Assembly: GCA_016222905.1 (NCBI GenBank)
Contig: JACRPZ010000012.1
Span: 1 to 55,811 of the forward strand
Source: Nitrospirota bacterium
GTDB lineage: Bacteria > Nitrospirota > Thermodesulfovibrionia > UBA6902
Direction of reading: 5' to 3'
DNA length: 55,811 nt
Positions 55,201 to 55,811 of the stretch are shown here, piece after piece. Numbering within the stretch: position 1 is the first letter of the stretch; each line of letters starts with the position of its first letter. Made by a program: the position numbers and the translations under genes. The notes under the pieces were generated by a model that was given only the letters and a program-made list of their open reading frames with translations, was not told the origin of the DNA and made no database searches.

Positions 55201-55811
55201 AGGCTCCCGTCCGTATTCAGCCGAGCTATGCGGTTACGGGTCGTTCCGCCTATTGTTGTGAAACCTCCTCCTATGAGTATCTTTCCGTCGCCCTGCACTG
55301 CTATAGCATAGACAGCGTTATTGGCATTGGGATTAAACCCATCATCCTCCATTATCGTAGCGGTATGAACCGTGGTTGTGCCGGGCGCTGCGTTTGTGGG
55401 CGTGCCCATTGTCAATATAACGGTCTCGCTGCCTTCTGCTAATGTGTCGTTTATTATGGTTATTGTTGCTGTGCCTGTTGTACTGCCTGCCGGTATGGTT
55501 ATCGGACTTGCGGTTATTGTGTAGTCTGTTCCGTCTGTTGCTGTGCCTGTCACTGCAAACGGTACAGTAACAGCAAACGCCGAAGCTCCTGAGAGCTGCG
55601 CAGTCACTGTCATGGTTCCGCTCTCGTATACGCTTGCCTGGCTTGCGGATGTCCACTGCACTGCGGGGGCAGCATCATCATCCGTTATCGTTGCTGTATG
55701 CACTGTAGTTGCGCCGAGGGTTGCATAGGTGGGTGTGCCCATTGTAAGGATTACGGACTCGTCGCCTTCATATAATGTGTCAGCCGTTATTGTTATCGTT
55801 GCCGTGCCTGT
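52266..55811 (-). CDS. Very large secreted-type protein with Calx-beta, delta-60 and DUF4214 domains (partial)
   Basis: The frame is open to the window edge, so at least 1181 residues are present and the N-terminus is missing. In order: Calx-beta units (GTATITI-type, DYTITASPITIPAG), seven delta-60 repeats of about 49 residues (for example GDGKILIGGGFTTIGGTTRN), a fibronectin-like linker, three further Calx-beta units, and a C-terminal DUF4214 block (YETFLGRTPSQSEVDYWAGEL). Calx-beta domains bind calcium, and delta-60 repeats form beta-propeller-like surfaces. It is likely a surface adhesin. The DUF4214 end is shared with the MCO-like protein at 44424. The internal ATG at 55742 is not the true start. 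Confidence 0.8.
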   Translation of the reverse strand, partial: TGTATITITADTLYEGDESVILTMGTPTYATLGATTVHTATITDDDAAPAVQWTSASQASVYESGTMTVTAQLSGASAFAVTVPFAVTGTATDGTDYTITASPITIPAGSTTGTATITIINDTLAEGSETVILTMGTPTNAAPGTTTVHTATIMEDDGFNPNANNAVYAIAVQGDGKILIGGGFTTIGGTTRNRIARLNTDGSLDTSFNPNANSGIWSIAVQGDGKILIGGGFTTIGGTTRNRIARLNANGSLDTSFNPNANSNVNAIAVQTDGKILIGGDFTNVGGTARNYIARLNATGGLDTSFNPNADSWVYSIALQADGMILIGGQFTTIGGTARNYIARLNATGGLDTLFDPDADSWVYSIALQADGMILVGGQFTSIGAIPVNCIARLNTDGSVDTSFDPIADSDVYSIAVRADGMILLGGQFTSIDWETRNYIALLNADGSLDTSFNNPVPNGSVLSVALQADGKILVGGAFTNISGTARNYMARFANTEAALQTLTSAEDGSSLTWMRSGTSPEIERVAFEKSDDMSIWTSLGSGTRISEGWQLTGLSLPLNQIFYIRALGYSSDGISTSLMEFVQIFNIGGSLPSVQWTSSGQSSANESGTMTVTAQLSEASGLTVTVPFTVTGTATNGTDYTITASPITIPAGSTTGTATITITNDTAVEVNETVILTMGTPTNVTLGSTTVHTATITDDDGPPTVQFQSASSSGSEAITPAAIAVTLSSASGNTVTVNYATADGTATADSDYTAVSGTLTFNPGDMSKTINVPIINDTAVEGNENFTVTLSSPSNATIGTPATHTYTINDNDSYGSIQLSSATYSVTENIGTVTIIATRSGGSSGAVGISYETSDETAEAGFDYTSASGTLSWADGDSSNKTFTVDIINDTLLEVDETFTVTLSSPTGGASSGSPVSTTVTITDEDVLIMDLVTWYYESILNRLPEPGGAEGWTAEIQRIDALGIDIKEGFIALGKLFFNSAEYINMNTTDDEYITDLYETFLGRTPSQSEVDYWAGELSGGLTRNLLMNYFIFSQEFMQYMTDYFGDTSVRPEYNLVNDLFRGFLSRLPDDGGFNYWLAQMQTAQCNGNAQEIRDLILQMALLFLNSQEYANRNTSNSEYIEDLYNGILRRGAELSGYLFWLEQLNNGTYTRETLLTAFVNSTEFQTRVQQVIDAGCAY
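52269..53026 (-). repeat. DUF4214 module, shared with 45463-46220
   Basis: This stretch encodes about 250 residues closely related to the C-terminus of the MCO-like protein 3. Both end in a short tail with AGC followed by two residues. Confidence 0.8.
53690..55680 (-). repeat. Duplicated Calx-beta block flanking the delta-60 array
   Basis: The segments 53690-54030 and 55340-55680 are closely similar in DNA and encode the same type of Calx-beta unit (DYTITASPITIPAG). A third copy begins at about 55670 and runs off the window. The delta-60 repeats (54310-55340) lie between the first two copies. Confidence 0.75.

Noticed and set aside
54310-55340. Regularly spaced repeats that could look like a CRISPR array
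   Set aside because: The period is about 150 bases, it is open in the coding frame, and the repeats encode delta-60 units.

Overview
The window reads as chromosomal DNA from a diderm, anaerobic-type bacterium. LptE, several lipobox lipoproteins, a multihaem c-type cytochrome, sigma-54-type promoters, cyclic-di-GMP and two-component signalling, and large secreted beta-helix proteins all fit Nitrospirota or a deltaproteobacterium-like lineage. The phylum is my inference from protein character, not a database result. Several housekeeping genes start with TTG (mnmA, leuS, rpsT, murJ).

Region 1 (1-8530) is an accessory, decaying surface-glycosylation and adhesion region. It holds a secreted beta-helix protein behind a CTCA microsatellite, a GT-C type membrane protein, and an intact TMTC-like membrane/TPR protein. 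Beside these lie a truncated TPR copy, a frameshifted TMTC paralogue, a degraded beta-helix gene and a family of 65-bp repeats. Region 2 (8285-20357) is mostly housekeeping: a thioredoxin-fold protein, a HAD phosphatase, purine salvage (mtnP-apt), a GroES-like remnant, a Lcl/DUF1566-MopE lipoprotein, nagZ, comF, the argD-argF-gpmI operon and mnmA. Region 3 (20414-23398) is a three-gene signalling operon: PAS histidine kinase, single-domain response regulator, and REC-PAS-GGDEF protein. Region 4 (23623-35310) is core: leuS-lptE-holA, rpsT, murJ, hicBA, an MBL-fold hydrolase, tlyA, and dxs-ispA with a MITE-like insert between them.

Region 5 (35559-46754) is the most unusual part. Two sequences with perfect sigma-54 spacing precede, respectively, a small cysteine protein plus response regulator, and an operon encoding a 1743-residue secreted SdrD-like/beta-helix/BACON protein, three tandem secreted multicopper-oxidase-like proteins and a small secreted protein. 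The copper motifs are divided. The first MCO keeps HxHG and the HCH type-1 motif, the second keeps HxxHxHG and WHSH, and the third keeps none but ends in DUF4214 repeats. Together the first two carry the four canonical motifs of one multicopper oxidase, which suggests a split or heteromeric enzyme on an extracellular scaffold.

Region 6 (46788-55811) contains a 30-bp perfect palindrome, an acyl-CoA ligase, a CysD-like PP-loop protein, tRNA-Leu(UAA) and hpt. It also holds a hexahaem cytochrome whose frame continues past a TAG into a seventh CxxCH, and the 3' part of a very large Calx-beta/delta-60 protein. That protein ends in the same DUF4214 module as the third MCO.
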